Source: Datura wrightii
Taxonomy: Eukaryota > Streptophyta > Magnoliopsida > Solanales > Solanaceae
Direction of reading: 5' to 3'
Assembly: GCA_035772735.1 (NCBI GenBank)
Contig: JASDFA010000020.1
Span: 109,585,501-109,649,500, forward strand
Length of the DNA stretch: 64,000 bases
In this document: positions 23,879 through 36,477 of the stretch, in pieces
Layout of the letters: each line of letters opens with the position of its first letter
How positions within the stretch are numbered: the first letter of the stretch is position 1
The notes under the pieces: generated by a model
Databases searched by the model: none
Told to the model about the DNA's origin: nothing
Seen by the model: the letters and a program-made list of their open reading frames with translations, nothing else
Translations under genes and position numbers: made by a program

Positions 23879-25764
23879 GGTACCACATGTACCATTTTAA
23901 TTTCTTGCATTTGTGTGATTTTGTTTATTTTCATCTTGTTTTTGTTTTTGGTGGAGATTTAAGCACAGATGGAGGGGAAGTCTGAGTACCATGGGAGGAG
24001 GAAGCTAAGAAGCATGGAAGAGGAAAAGTGTGGGGTTGAATACCCACGTGTGCAAATATGAACAAAAAAATGTTGTTAGCTAGGCCTAGAGACCTCAGGG
24101 AGTATTTCTCACCCTTTTGAATTTGGATTAGATGCTTTGAGGACAAAGCATGATTTAAGTGTGGGGTGAGGGAAATATAAAAATTTTGTGCTTAATGATT
24201 TTTGGTGAATGTAGTGCTTGATACATATTGCAATGAATTTTGAGTTGAGCATGACTTCACTACCCGTTGGTTTTTATTTTCGGTTCTTTTCCGACGGGGG
24301 GGCTTTGAATTGAAGAATAAAAATTGTTTCTTTGTCCGTATATAATGTCTTTAGTCATAGTTAGGGACTGTTTCCAACGATGGATGGATGACGACCGTCT
24401 TGAGGAAAAATTAGTCAATAGGTTTTTGTTTTTGAACCCGTAGCTAATTGATGACTTGATATTCTTGTTATGTGCTATAAATGATTGTAAGATGCAAGTA
24501 TTTTTAGTGTTGAAGCATGCAAGTGGTATACCTATGTTTGAGACACCTAGGCTCTTGAATTTGACTCGATATGTTGAAGCTTAATGTTTGAATTCTTGTG
24601 ATTAGCTGAGTTAAAAAAAAAATTTGCTGAGTATGTCTTGAATTGAGCATGTGCCATGAGTGTAAGGTTTTTGATTATTCTGTGCTATTGTGGATTTTCT
24701 AGAACTAGCCTGGTGTGTTTATAAAACAAAATGAAGGATGTAGAGTGTAGAAAATGATTTAGGCATTTCTTTGAATGAGCCAAATATTTAATCCTTGCCT
24801 TACCTACCTTGAATGTTGAATCCTAGTTAGCCCCATTGAGCTTTAAGCCTATTCTTTGATAGCAACAACATAAGCTTAATCCTTTTTCTTTCATTAGCCT
24901 TGAATTTGATCCAAAACTCCTAAGCGCTTAAGTGAAAAAATTCCAAAGAGTGAAGGAGTGAGAAGCGTGAAAAAAAAGGAAAAGTAGAAGTTGTGAAAGT
25001 TGAGAAAAGGACAAAGGTGCACTTGTGTAAAAATGGTTGATTATTAGTAGGGAGTAAAAAAATAAATGAATGAAAAAAAAAATTGCATAAGTACTCCATA
25101 CTACTAAGATGAGTGTGCTTAAAGAAATGGGAACAAGAAGAAAAAATTCAAGATTGAAAAGAATGAGGAGGAAGTAAGAAAAGAGATGTCCTTAATGAAT
25201 GTTGGATGTATTAAAAGCGCTTGGGGAAGATAGTCACTATTACTGGCCAGAATAGTACCTACCCGTCCCTTAGCTTACATTACAACCCATTAAGTCCTAC
25301 TTGATCTTACGTTCATACATCCTTAAATTAGTGAAGTAAAACACTAAGGGAAAACTTATGGGTCATTACATGATGCATGTGAATTCTTTGTGAGAGTGAG
25401 CGTAATTCTATTCATTTACCCATACATGTTGTGATTTAAAAATTTGCGTGTGAAAATGGGTAACTCTCTTGTTGTGAGGGCACATGTTTAATGAAGGATA
25501 TAATTCATGTTGGATTTCTTGATCAGTTGATTTGCATGAGTTTGCTAAGATTGGGAGTCAATTCTTGAGGTTAGGAAGTCTTAACATAGTTTTACTTAAT
25601 TTTAAGGAATAAAACTTGCATGCTCTATTTGTAACTTGCTATCTTACATAGTCATTATAGTCGTAGCTTGAATTGTCTTGCTAAATTAGCTGTGTGTGAG
25701 TCTTCATGTGCATGGGATGTAAAAGGTTAGTTCAAGGACAAACAAGACTTTAAGTGTGGGGTTG
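23879..25764 (+). other. Znk-1 3' noncoding region and polypurine tract
   Basis: No coding ORF. Contains a PPT-like copy TTTAAGTGTGGGGT (24154-24167), a conserved block ggatgacgaccgtcttgagg (24386-24405), an A/G-rich tract (24940-25200), a second conserved block ttacaacccattaagtcc (25280-25297), and the true purine tract TTTAAGTGTGGGGT (25749-25762) directly before the 3' LTR. The same blocks in the same order occur in Ath-1, Ath-2 and Znk-2. Confidence 0.75.
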
Positions 25765-27183
25765 TGATCTTGGGCATAATTGCATGCCCAAGTGCTACTT
25801 TATAACTCAATTTATTCTTGTTTATCTACTTATTTATATACATTTTCATGTGATTTTATGTAAATGTGAATATATACTAACCAACATGATTAGTCCTTAT
25901 TTTTGAAGGTTAATAATGCATTTGAGGAACTAATTCATGATTTGGTGAAGTGGAGGAATGGAATCAAGAGCAAAATGTGAAAGTCAACAAGAAAACATGC
26001 AATAACTAGTACCCTGTGCGATAGGGGCCGTGGCACGCTGCCAACGCGGCAAAACTTGGCCGAAAATTGCATTTTTTGGCACATTCTAGTGAGGGTACGC
26101 GATGCCTCCGTGTCACAGAGGTCAATTAGGGCGTTCAGCTCCATGACACGGAGCTGTTCCACCACAGGCCAAATTTTGCATTTTTTTCAGCATAGTATAA
26201 ATTGAACCCTTAGCTTCTAAAATCATTTAACACACGATTTTCTGGAAAAATCGAAGGAGGCGCGAAGGAGACTTGAAGAACTCCTATTGGGTTCATCTTT
26301 TCTTGGTTTCGTTTCATCTATTCTTTTAAGTATATTACTCTAAACATGTTTTTGAGTATTTGTACAAACATGAGTGGCTAGAACCCTCCATCTAGGGTTG
26401 AGGCTATGTAAGATGATTGTAATTGCATGAATTCGTTTTGGGTTGAGTTGTTAATTGTTGTTTTGTCTTACAATCTTCATTATTATTGTTTTTATGCTTG
26501 ATCACCATGAAAACAAGTGGGTTACACCTAGGTAAAAGCTTGAGAAAGTAAACCTAGGCAAGAACATAAGATTGTAGGAAGCAAGTTCTTATCTTTTGAT
26601 AGGATTCGCGATTAGGATAGGAATATACCTAATTTGCCTTGCTTGGTTGATAAAACGGGAAGATAGCAAGACACCAACTTAGATTTGTCACTCCACCACT
26701 CCTAGAAGTAGTTGTGAAGCTAAGTTTGGTTAAATGGTTGGAGGTACGAAAGTCCCTAATCAAGAGCACAAACCTCGTAAATCACATCCACGTAGTTGAA
26801 TTGGCTACGAACTAGGTTGTCACATCCCCGCTCAACAATGTAGTTGTGAAGCTAGTTTGTCATGTTTAGAGGCTCAAAATACCATGAACATGAATTTCTA
26901 ACTATGTGAGACAACAATTGATAATTTCATACTTAACCTATTACGAATTGTAGCATTGCATGATTATTCGGCCTTAACTCTAGTGTTGTTTTGTATTGCT
27001 TCCAGATTATTTTGTGTCACCACTAAGATTTAATTATAATTTATCGAAAACTTCTAAAATCGACTTTTTAACTAACACTTGAACTTGATGATTTGCTGAA
27101 CCAGTCCCTGTGGGTTCGACATTCCAGCTGTTAAAAAGGGCCACTATATTACTTGTACGACTCGTACACTTGCGGGCTCACCA
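25765..27183 (+). repeat. Znk-1 3' LTR
   Basis: 1,419 bp, same ends as the 5' LTR. TATA at 26197-26203. Start hairpin CTTGGGCAT (25769-25777) / ATGCCCAAG (25784-25792), identical in both LTRs. Confidence 0.9.
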
Positions 27184-27188
27184 CCAAG

Positions 27189-28382
27189 CCACTCGTGAAA
27201 ATATTAAGAGAATGCAAAAACTCTTAGGATTAAACCACGACAAGACAGTACAACTTGTAGGTTCATGACGAGTCATACCAACTCCCAACACTTAGCAAAA
27301 ATAGAAGTTTCCAAGTATTTTACAAGTGAAGCTACGACCCATACAATCCTGTTACGGGTCGTAAATGAAGTCGGCGACAATTGAGTAGTTTTCCTAGTTT
27401 ACTTAGGAAAGGATTCTAAATATTTGTATAAATGCTTTTTAGGTTATTTTTGTTCAGGAGAAGGAAGTTAGAAGTAAGACACAAGTCACATAAGTTAGAG
27501 AGAGTCAGATTTGGAGAATTGTTGTTGATTTTCTATTCAAGTTTTGGGGAGGCTTTCTTGAATTAGTTTTCTCATTGTTCTTGAAGTGTTCTTCCTTAAT
27601 TTTTGTAATAACAAAGTGGGTTTTCTTCCAATAATATTTGAAAATTCTAAATTATGTGTTTGTCTATGAATGTTTATAATTCTCTTACAACCATGAGAGA
27701 CTAAAACCTCTACAACTAGGGTCATGGGAACCATGGTGAATTAACGAACTAGAGTTGCACAAAGTGATTCTAAACCAATGCTAAACGCTTGTATTATATT
27801 CTCTTCATATTTAACGTTTCTTAATGGAGTGTAACGTTAGGACTTGCCCAAATTCTTTACTTACTTGAATCTATAGAAGTAGAGATCAGGAAAAGAGAAT
27901 CACAATAAAGCCTTGATCTTTATGGGTCATTGTATCACTTGAGCTGTGGTCGCAGGATAGTTAACTTGGAACAAACTGATAAAGATTGAATTGAAATCAC
28001 TAATGAAACCTAATTCAGTGATTGAGTATAGTCATCCAATAGGGACGAACCAGTCATTTGGATGAACCCTAGTTATTAGTTCTACAAGTAAGCATTGGGA
28101 TAGATCACAAGTGTAAAACCCGAAATAGTTATAAATCCATGGGGAACACTTGCCCTAGTTATAAGCATAAACTTGACAAACAACAATTAATTCTCATCAT
28201 TGTTACATCTCTTTTTTTTTATAAAACTCCCTTTTAGAATATAACAAACTTAAAAGCTTAAATGCGAGCGTTATTCTATATCTTGACCTTATTCCCTATG
28301 GGATCGATCCCAACCTTTGTTGGATTATATATTGACAACATCTGTGTCATACTTTTTTAGTAGTGTGATTTGAGCGTTATCA
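27189..28382 (+). repeat. Pal-1 3' LTR, second part
   Basis: Resumes after Znk-1 at CCACTCGTG and runs through the last U3 repeats, TATAAAT (27427-27433) and R-U5 to TTGAGCGTTATCA. Its uninterrupted stretch at 27225-27245 shows the pre-insertion site of Tek-1. Confidence 0.85.
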
Positions 28383-28387
28383 TCCCC

Positions 28388-29011
28388 TTGAGCATAATAA
28401 AAAATTAAAAAAAAAAAGATTAGGGGTGAATTTATTAGCTTGAAGTGAAAGAAAAATGGTAAAACTTGATGTCGTTGTATCGCGATGTTAAATTAGGCAC
28501 TTGTTGGGAGGCAAACACAAATTTAGTTTTTTTAAAATTTTTTTATTATTACTTTTGTAGTTTTATTTTTGTTGTTGTAGGAGTTTGAGCATGGAAGTAA
28601 AGTCCCAGGAAGTTGCAAGAGCAAGCTACCAACTTGGGACTAAGTGTGGGGTGCCCACATAAAGACCAAATTTTATTGGGAGACGTCTGAGTATCCTATA
28701 AGCTGCTAATTCTACAGCCGTTGGCCTTCTAGGGAGTTCTTTTACCCTTGTATTATATTTGTGTGCATTGAGGATAGTGCAAAATTTTAAGTGTGGGGTG
28801 GAGAAATTATTTGGATGCTTTTGTGTTCGAATTTTTGTTAGGTAGTTAATAATCCCTCTTGATTTTTCTTTGCACGTCAGTTCTTTTTTGAGGGATGTAG
28901 CTTGAATCGGGTAATTTTTATTTTTTAGGGAGTAGATTTTATTTTTTTCTTTTAGTTATAGATAGAGACTTTTTCCTACAATGGGTGGATGACAACCGTC
29001 TTGAGAGAATT
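28388..29011 (+). other. Znk-2 interior, second part: ORF end, hairpin and PPT-like copies
   Basis: Starts with the end of the zinc-knuckle ORF (to about 28480), followed by a decayed tandem hairpin (TTGGGAGGCAAACAC, 28504-28518), two PPT-like copies (28641-28652 and 28786-28799), and the conserved ggatgac-accgtcttgag block (28987-29005). It ends where Tek-3 is inserted. Confidence 0.75.
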
Positions 29012-31031
29012 TGTCACACCCCAAACTCGGGGAGGCGTGACTGGCACTTGGTGCCACCCCTGAATGAGCATATGTGGTGCCCATATATAAAGAAAAGGCT
29101 AGAACCAACAAGGTTCGATAATACAATACCTATAAAATCTGAGTAACAACAAATTAAAGCAAATACTGGCTCACCTGACCAATCCAAAAAGATATACAAT
29201 AGGTCGCCTAAGCCACGAAAAGCAAAAAAGTATATACAATATGGCCCACCAGGCCTACAACAATGACTCTACATCCACAATAAATGTCTATGAGCCTCTA
29301 AAAATATAATAGAAATCAACTGTCCGGGATAGGGCCCCGAACTACCCATAACTCAACCTCTGGCAACTCTGAAAGACTTGGAGCACACCGACTAAGCTGG
29401 AACTCCACTCAGCAACCAAGAACTCGATCTACCAGCCCACCATCACCTGCAGGCATTAATGAAGTGCCCCTACTAGTGTGTCAGTACAATAACGTACCGA
29501 GCATGAAAGGAAAAAACAACTGGAAGACTCAGATTAGAGACAACAGATATACTAGATATCATAGAAGGAGAACTCAATTTAATAAAAACATGAAGCCTAC
29601 CTGGCCCCCATAAGCCTGGAAAGTACAAGAAAACATACAAATAGAACCTACCTGGCCCCCAAAAGCCCAGCAAGTTCAAAAGTAAACAACAACACAATGA
29701 CACCTAGCCAACACAGATCACCTATCATCGCTTCTAGACCTCTCAATGGCCTCAGCTAACCCCAGCCAACATCTAGCGTCCGCTGCTATCAGATAATAAA
29801 TAACATAAGCAACAACCACAATATAATTCCAAACAAATCACAAGTAAACACCAGTTAATCAACATCATCAATCAAGCACTGCTTGACCCTCTCTAGGTTG
29901 CGCACAGTTAGCGGAGCTCAATCCATCTGGGAGAACCAATTGCGATCCCAGGAAGGCTCAGACATGTCGGACCACTATTGAATCATGTATCAATTCGACA
30001 TTATGAAGGACATCATTCTCAATCTCATAGGTTATTTTACTCCTTGGGCTCAAACCCTCAGCCGAAAACACTTTCGTGCTTTGGGTATCGATAAGCCACA
30101 GGGCACCTCGGGCTCGATCCCTAGCCGGAACAACTCTTGTGCATCGGGTATCCAGAAGCCACAAGGCCTCAACACAACACACACAATCAACAACAATAAT
30201 AATACATGCTCAAACAGCCCAAAATAAGCTCTCAAACCCCACAACCCTACTATTACAACACAATACTATTCTTTCACGTCTAGCCGTCCACCGACGGGCC
30301 ACTAACCAAGCTAAGGATTACCATCCTAACCGGTCTATCATCAAGCTTTACAAAAAGCCCACATGCCACTATACTTACCACCAACATCAAGGAACATGGC
30401 CAAATCATCCCAAGTGTCACCACGACCGTCATGTGCCATTAACACGGTCGACACGATCGCTGATTCAAATATAACAAAAGATCATCGCAATCATTGACCT
30501 TAACCACTCTAATCCCTCATTCACTTGAAAATATAATCACTTAATCTTATTCATTCAAACATCCCACAACTTTCTACAAGAACCACACGCCTCACACACG
30601 ACCTCTTAACACGAGCCTAATAATTTTCCATGACTACGATTCTCCGCACTCAAGCCCGAGCCACCAACCAAACTAGAACCTTATACACACATTTATAACA
30701 ACATAAACAGTAGCATAAGATTCAATTAACAATATAACACAAAACATCACAAAACAGCCAACAAACACGTCAATACCAACGACAACGGCTACGGAATTCA
30801 ATCCGACAAAGGGAGGGACAAGCCTAATATATCTTAGCTTCAATCCTAGCCGAACTTGAGCCTTCAACACCATGAACCTACTGCCTAAAGGCAGTCCAAA
30901 GTTCTGCCAAAATGCAGCCAACACAACTCATCTGCAAAATAAGAAAAATGAATCTTACTCGACAAAATTCATAGGAATACGATGGCAGAAACTCTGAGAA
31001 AGCAACCTACCAGCATTAACACACCTATAAC
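29012..31031 (-). repeat. Tek-3 solo LTR, R-U5 part
   Basis: About 2 kb with no recognisable gene. Includes two ctggcccccataagcc-type units (29601-29660 area), also found in Tek-0. Several short ORFs (29473-30474) on both strands have no known domain and fall in LTR sequence. Confidence 0.75.
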
Positions 31032-31177
31032 TATAATACCCCGAAAGTGCCAAGACTAGACCCGGGATTTTAAAAAATTGAAAGTGGAAGAAATCTGAGA
31101 TATTTTCATAGAACGGGTCATGGTACGGATCGTTGGTGCCACCAACAACCCATTGGGTGAGTCCGTTGTGAGGTACT
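31032..31177 (+). repeat. Tek-2 5' LTR, first part
   Basis: ataccccgaaagtgccaag matches the start of the 3' LTR at 54025. Ends at GAGGTACT, where Ath-1 inserted; the target copy GTACT is at 31173-31177. Confidence 0.88.
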
Positions 31178-32773
31178 TGACGTGCCCGATTCGCGCGTCC
31201 GCAAGTGTACGGGTTGTGCAAGTAATATAGTGGCTCTTTTTAAGAACCGGATTGTCGAACCCACAGGGACTGGACCCATTCCTCTAACTATCCATTTCTA
31301 GTATGATCTTAAATACCTCAAGTGTTGGTTATAGACATTTTCGATCTAGATTAATTAAGTCTAAGTGTGGGTCAACGAAGTATTCTGAAATTACTCTAGG
31401 AGCAACATAGAGTTAAAACCAATTAATCATGCGATAGTACGATTTGCAATGGGTTAAGCATGGAAATATCAATTGTTATTTCACATAATTATAAATTGCA
31501 TGTTTATGGTCTTTCGAGCCTCTAAACACGGCAATCTAGCCTCACTGCATCATTGTGAGCGAGGAGTTTAATTTTCTAGTCGCGGGCAATCAATTATGTT
31601 GTGGTTTACAGGGAAACGATTAGGGACTTTCGTACGTCTAACCATGTAACTCAACTTAGCCTCACAACTACTTCTTCGAGTGGTGATGTGACATCCCAAG
31701 TTGGTCTTTCATAACCCCCGTGTGTCAACCAAGCAAGGTGTGAGGTATATTTCTATCCTAACACAATATCTCTCCCTAGAGACAAACATGCTCCTTACAT
31801 TCTCATGTCCTGACCTAGGTAATGCTTTCTCAAGCTATTACTCAAGCTAACAAATATGCTTTCATGGTGATCAATCATAAAAACAACCAACAATCCAGAA
31901 TGCAAGACGAAAACAACAATCAAAAACTTAATTCCAAAACAAATTCATAAAAGCACAATCATAATTCAGGGCTTCAACGCTAGAGGAAGGGTTCTTTCCA
32001 TTCATGTTCGTAAAACTACAATTAACTAATACTAAACTAACATACTTACATGAATTTGGTAGATCAGAAGGGAATTTGACAAACCCTAGATGAGTTCTCC
32101 CACTTCTCCCTTCACTCCTAGGTGGTTTTTCAGAATAAAATCGTGACCAAATGATTTTAGGAGCTAAGGGTCCTATTTATAGTAAATGGAAAACGTGCAT
32201 AATTTAGCCTGTAATGGAACGGCTCCGTGTCACGGAGTGTATCGTGGAGCACTGCCTCCGTGACACAGAGGCAACGCGAAAGCTCTCTGGAAAGTGCCTC
32301 CGAAAACCAAGCTGCCGAGGGTCACCGCGCTGGCCAACGTGGCACGCTGCTCATGCAGCGCGTTGGCAAGCTGCTGTCGCGCAGCTGGCCTAGCGTGGCA
32401 CGGTGCTGGCGCGCTAGTTTACTGCCTGCTGCTTCCGTTTGCTGCCTTCTCTCGTGCACTTGGCAAGGGTGTGGCACGGCGCTGGGCGCAGCACACGCAC
32501 AGCGTGGCACGCTGCCTGACGCGGCCAGCCTTGCCAAGGCATGCTCCTTGCCGACTTTCGCCACTTGCTTCCACTCCATTCCTTGCTATTCACCAACTTG
32601 TGAATTAGTTCCTCAAATGCATTATTAACCTACAAAACAAGGACTAATCATGTTGGTTAGTATATATTCACATTTATATAAAATTGCATGAAAATGTATA
32701 AAATAACTTAGATAAACAAGACTAAATTAAGGTGTAAAGCGTATCTCGGGCATGCTATCTTTGCCCGTGATCA
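31178..32773 (-). repeat. Ath-1 3' LTR
   Basis: Minus strand TGATCACGGGCAAAG...GGGCACGTCA. TATA (TATAAATA in reverse) at 32174-32181; GC-rich palindromes at 32222-32550 upstream of it. The frames at 32227-32628 run through these palindromes and recur in the other LTR; they are U3 sequence, not genes. Confidence 0.93.
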
Positions 32774-33126
32774 CAACCCCACACTTAAAGCCTTGTTCGT
32801 CCTCGAACAACATTTTACATATCATGCATAAGGAGACTCCCACATAACTAATTTAGCAAGATTATTCACGCTACGACTATCATGATTACGTAAGATAACA
32901 AGCTACAAATAGAGCATGCACAATTTTGATCATTGAAATGAAGTACAACCATGTTAAAACTTCTTAACCTCAAGAATCGACACTCAATCTTAGCAAACTC
33001 GTGCAAATCAACTAATTAAGAAATTCCACATGAATTATATCCTGCATTCAACATGTGCCCCTCACAGAAAGAGAGTTACCCACTCACACGCAAAAACAAT
33101 TTTTAAATCACAACATGTGTGGGTAG
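32774..33126 (-). other. Ath-1 3' end: purine tract, pre-PPT hairpin, noncoding
   Basis: Minus strand TTTAAGTGTGGGGT (32776-32789) adjoins the LTR. Next to it, TTGTTCGTCCTCGAACAA (32793-32810) is a 7 bp stem hairpin. The remainder, up to the Ath-2 insertion, is noncoding and matches Znk-1 at 25430-25760 in reverse. Confidence 0.85.
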
Positions 33127-34574
33127 TGCTCGGTGCTTTGGGGTACGGGTAAAAACCGAGACGCAAGTGCACGTGGTCAAACAAGTAATAAAGTGGCTAA
33201 GTAGCCAAGTATCGATCCAAGGAGGCTCAAGATATGTAAAATTGCCTAATTTACTATATTTCTATTTAACTTCTAATTATGCTAACAACAACGTACCCAA
33301 GAGTAATTGAATTTTTGTTTCTAAACTATATACTACAATTAATACAAACTATTTACTTTTGAATTCAGACAATGGATATGAACATGCCAAGGTGAAGAAC
33401 AAGTAATGAACTTGATAATCATGATATTTTGGTTAATTCTCTTCTTCATGTTGCTAGCCAAGAACATTTGCCTAGAAATTAAAACTCTCGTATTTAATTT
33501 CACTTTAGAATCATAAACCATCCGTCTACATTTCTGTGATCAAATGCAATTTATGACCTAGCACTACAATTCCGGTTCCTAATTTGACTAATACGGCTTC
33601 CAAGTATATTCCTATCAGGAAAGCACATCAAAACCCAATTTTCCCAAATCAAGTTAAGAACAATACCCTATTAATTCACAACTTTCCAATTTCTTGCTCT
33701 CTCGAGTGAAATTGGACTTTTTAGATATACATTAATGTTGGCCAATCACTAATGCAGTAAAGAATAAGAATTAATAGAACAAAATTAAAGAAGAAGAATA
33801 AACCATATCAATGAAAATCAGAATTCATTACACATGTTCAAGACCTCAGCAAGAAAGAGAATTAGCCACTCATTCTTGGATTGATCATCCTAAAATGAGC
33901 ATAAATCATACATACAATTGATAGAAAGAAGAAAGGAAGAGAAGAAATCCCTTAGCTTTTCCAATCTTCAACTGCTACTAACCCACGTTCCTGCTCTCCA
34001 CTTCTGAACTCAGTCTAAAAACTGAAAAACTACTTAAAATAAACCTAAGTGTGCTATTTATACTAGTGGGAATTTTTTCCCGGAATAACAAGCAACGTGT
34101 CACGGAGGCCAACGCGGAGCCTTGCCTCCGTGACACGGCATGGACGCGGACCCTCACTGGAATTTCCAGGGTCCGGTAATTTACCCTTAACGTGGCACGG
34201 AGGCCATCGCGGAGGCCTATCTTCGTGCCACGGAGCTGACGCGCAGGCACACTGGAAATTGCAAATTTAATTCCTGCTCAGGCAGTGTGCTACCGCGATG
34301 GTAGCGTGGCACGGAGCCATCGCGGAGCCCCTATAAATCCTGCATTCCCGGGTCTTTTCCACGCTCGCATCCAAGTCCAACTCCGACATAGTTCCAACAT
34401 GCATTTTAGCTCCTAAAAATCACATTTTCCTACAAAACAAATGCTAATCATGTTGGTTAGTATAAATTCGCATTTTATTACCAATTACATGATATTATAT
34501 ACACATTGCACAACAAACAAGGTAAAAATGATACGTTTGAGTATCACTTGGGCATATAAATCTGCCCAAGATCA
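33127..34574 (-). repeat. Ath-2 3' LTR
   Basis: 1,448 bp. Minus strand TGATCTTGGGCAG...GCACCGAGCA. TATAAATA in reverse at 34055-34062; palindromes at 34095-34340. The frame 33978-34250 is U3 and recurs at 42446-42718. Confidence 0.93.
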
Positions 34575-36477
34575 CTTACCCCACACTTAAATCCTTGTTC
34601 GTCCTCGAACAACACATACACAACTCATGCAAATTACATCCCAACTTTCATCACTATGGTGCAACAATTTACGCTACGGTCATACCGATTATTCAATTTT
34701 TGCAAATCATCAAGAAAACATGCTTGGTCGTGCAAGACAATGACCTTAATACATCAAGGCTTCCTAGACTTTTAAGAATTGATTCTTGATATCGGCAAAC
34801 TCATGCAAATCAACTAATCAAGAAATCCGACACGAAAATCAATCTTTCATCAAGCATGTGCCCTCACAACTCGAGAGAAACTTCCCCTTTATGTTCATGC
34901 AACACACAAACATGCAAGTAGGGGCATATAGAAATTAATTTCACTCTCTCTCCCAAAAGAATTCACATGCATCATTTCATGACCCATAGGCTTGCCCTTA
35001 GTGTATTACTCCACTAATATAAAGAAATGCAATGTAGGATCAAATAGGACTTTTAATGGGTTGTAACGGGGCTATGGATCAAGTATGCATATATTGGATT
35101 AGCCACTAATAATCGCTAGCATCCTTAAGCGCCTTTTCAACTCATTCCCATCGACTCATGGACATTGTTCCTCTCTTTTCTCTTTTTCTCCCATTCATGC
35201 TGGTTTACTTTCATACAACCCATTTCATCAACCACACTTGACACAAAACAGAGGGTTTTCATGTACCCTCAATATCAATTAATTACAACAAGTGCCTCTT
35301 CAACGTCATCTTTTCTTTCCTCACTTTGCTTTTCTTTTTCTTTTCACTCTTTTCACTCTTTAACACTTTGGGAAACATTTTCTGTTCTTTGTAAGCGCTT
35401 AAGAGCTTCTTAAAGACTTTAAGGCTAATGAAAAGAAGGAATAAAGCTTAGTTCATACAATTTTGGACAAAAGAAAGAAATCGGCTAAAGGCTCAACGGG
35501 CTGACTAGGGTATACATTATATAAAAAGGTACAATTTGACAAGAAAAAAATGGAAACTATCGGGTAAAACAAAGAAATGCCTACATCCTTTCCAACAGTA
35601 CACCTCCTTCATTTCGCTTCGCATACACACCAGGCAAGTTCTAGACAATTCACAATGACATGGAATAGCAAATCCTCACTTCACACTTCATGCACATGCT
35701 CGAATCAAGATGCATTCACAGACTCTTTAATTAGTCAATTACATGAATTCAAGATTAAGCCTCAACCATAATGAACCAAATTCTATAGCCTAGGTAACTA
35801 AACATATTTACAGAATTTCATGCTTTCAAATGAATCATTTTCACAATTTGAACATCAATTACAACACGCAACGAAATTTTAGCAACCATAAGCAACTACA
35901 GTTCATTGATGCAATCCACCAAAGAAAACTAAAACAACAATTAAAAATCCTACTCCTACCGACTACATTTCCCTTAAGACGGTCGTCATCCATCCATCAT
36001 AGGGAACGGTCACTAACTATGAAATCGGTTCAATGGGACTATTCTCGGTAAAAGAACCGAAAACAAACTCCGAGAAACCCAAAAAAATAAAAATCGACAA
36101 AATTTTTGCAACACATCGATCATTTCAATAGAAAGAAAATATTTACAAGTGCAATATATTTTCGCAAAAATTTTGAAAAATATCGATCATGTCGATAGAG
36201 AAAAAAAAATTATTTACAAAATTTACAAAATATTTACTATTGCAACCATAACTTTCAAAAACACACATCATTAGCCACAAAACAAATATATACGTACATC
36301 ACAAATCAGTTCACAACAGGGAAGGCACAACATACATAAACAGCAAGGAAAAATTATACAGCAATTTAGAGCCTTGACCTAGCACCTAACTACTCCCCAC
36401 CCCACACTTAAATCGAACACTGTCCCCAGTGTTCACCAAAATACAAATCACAAAATTTGGGTGGTGGAACTCCCTGC
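34575..36477 (-). other. Ath-2 3' noncoding region, purine tract and hairpin
   Basis: Minus strand purine tract TTTAAGTGTGGGGT (34578-34591) and pre-PPT hairpin TTGTTCGTCCTCGAACAA (34595-34612) next to the LTR; a further PPT-like copy at 36399-36412. Conserved blocks: ttttaatgggttgtaacg (35051-35068) and gacggtcgtcatccatcc (35978-35995). A pyrimidine-rich (minus: A/G-rich) tract at 35165-35400. Short frames here have no recognisable domain. Confidence 0.75.

Larger units (their letters stand above)
21264..27183 (+). mobile_element. Znk-1: 5.9 kb non-autonomous LTR element with a zinc-knuckle ORF
   Basis: Both LTRs (21264-22624 and 25765-27183), a tRNA-Asp-type primer site, one ORF with a single internal stop, a purine tract and a perfect 5 bp target duplication CCAAG (21259-21263, 27184-27188). 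LTR and 3' noncoding sequence are related to Ath-1, but the ORF is unrelated to Athila gag-protease. No pol. It is structurally complete as a passenger element needing enzymes in trans. Confidence 0.92.
7338..28382 (+). mobile_element. Pal-1: LTR element inserted in Znk-2, itself split by Tek-1 and Znk-1
   Basis: Starts TGATGTGTTGTGG and ends GAGCGTTATCA. Flanking GTCCC (7333-7337) and TCCCC (28383-28387) form a 4/5 target duplication. Without its insertions it is about 5.05 kb: LTRs of about 1.65 kb and a 1.7 kb interior. LTR sequence and ends match Pal-2 at 60680-62299. No gag or pol is seen in the interior, so it is probably a non-autonomous derivative of the Pal-2 family. Confidence 0.85.

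Noticed and set aside
32227..32628. 133- and 104-codon ORFs, repeated at 48316-48717
   Set aside because: They read through the GC-rich U3 palindromes of the two Ath-1 LTRs. The duplication reflects LTR identity, not a gene family; both strands are equally open because of the palindromes.
33978..34250. 90-codon minus-strand ORF, repeated at 42446-42718
   Set aside because: It lies across the TATA box and U3 palindromes of both Ath-2 LTRs and has no domain.
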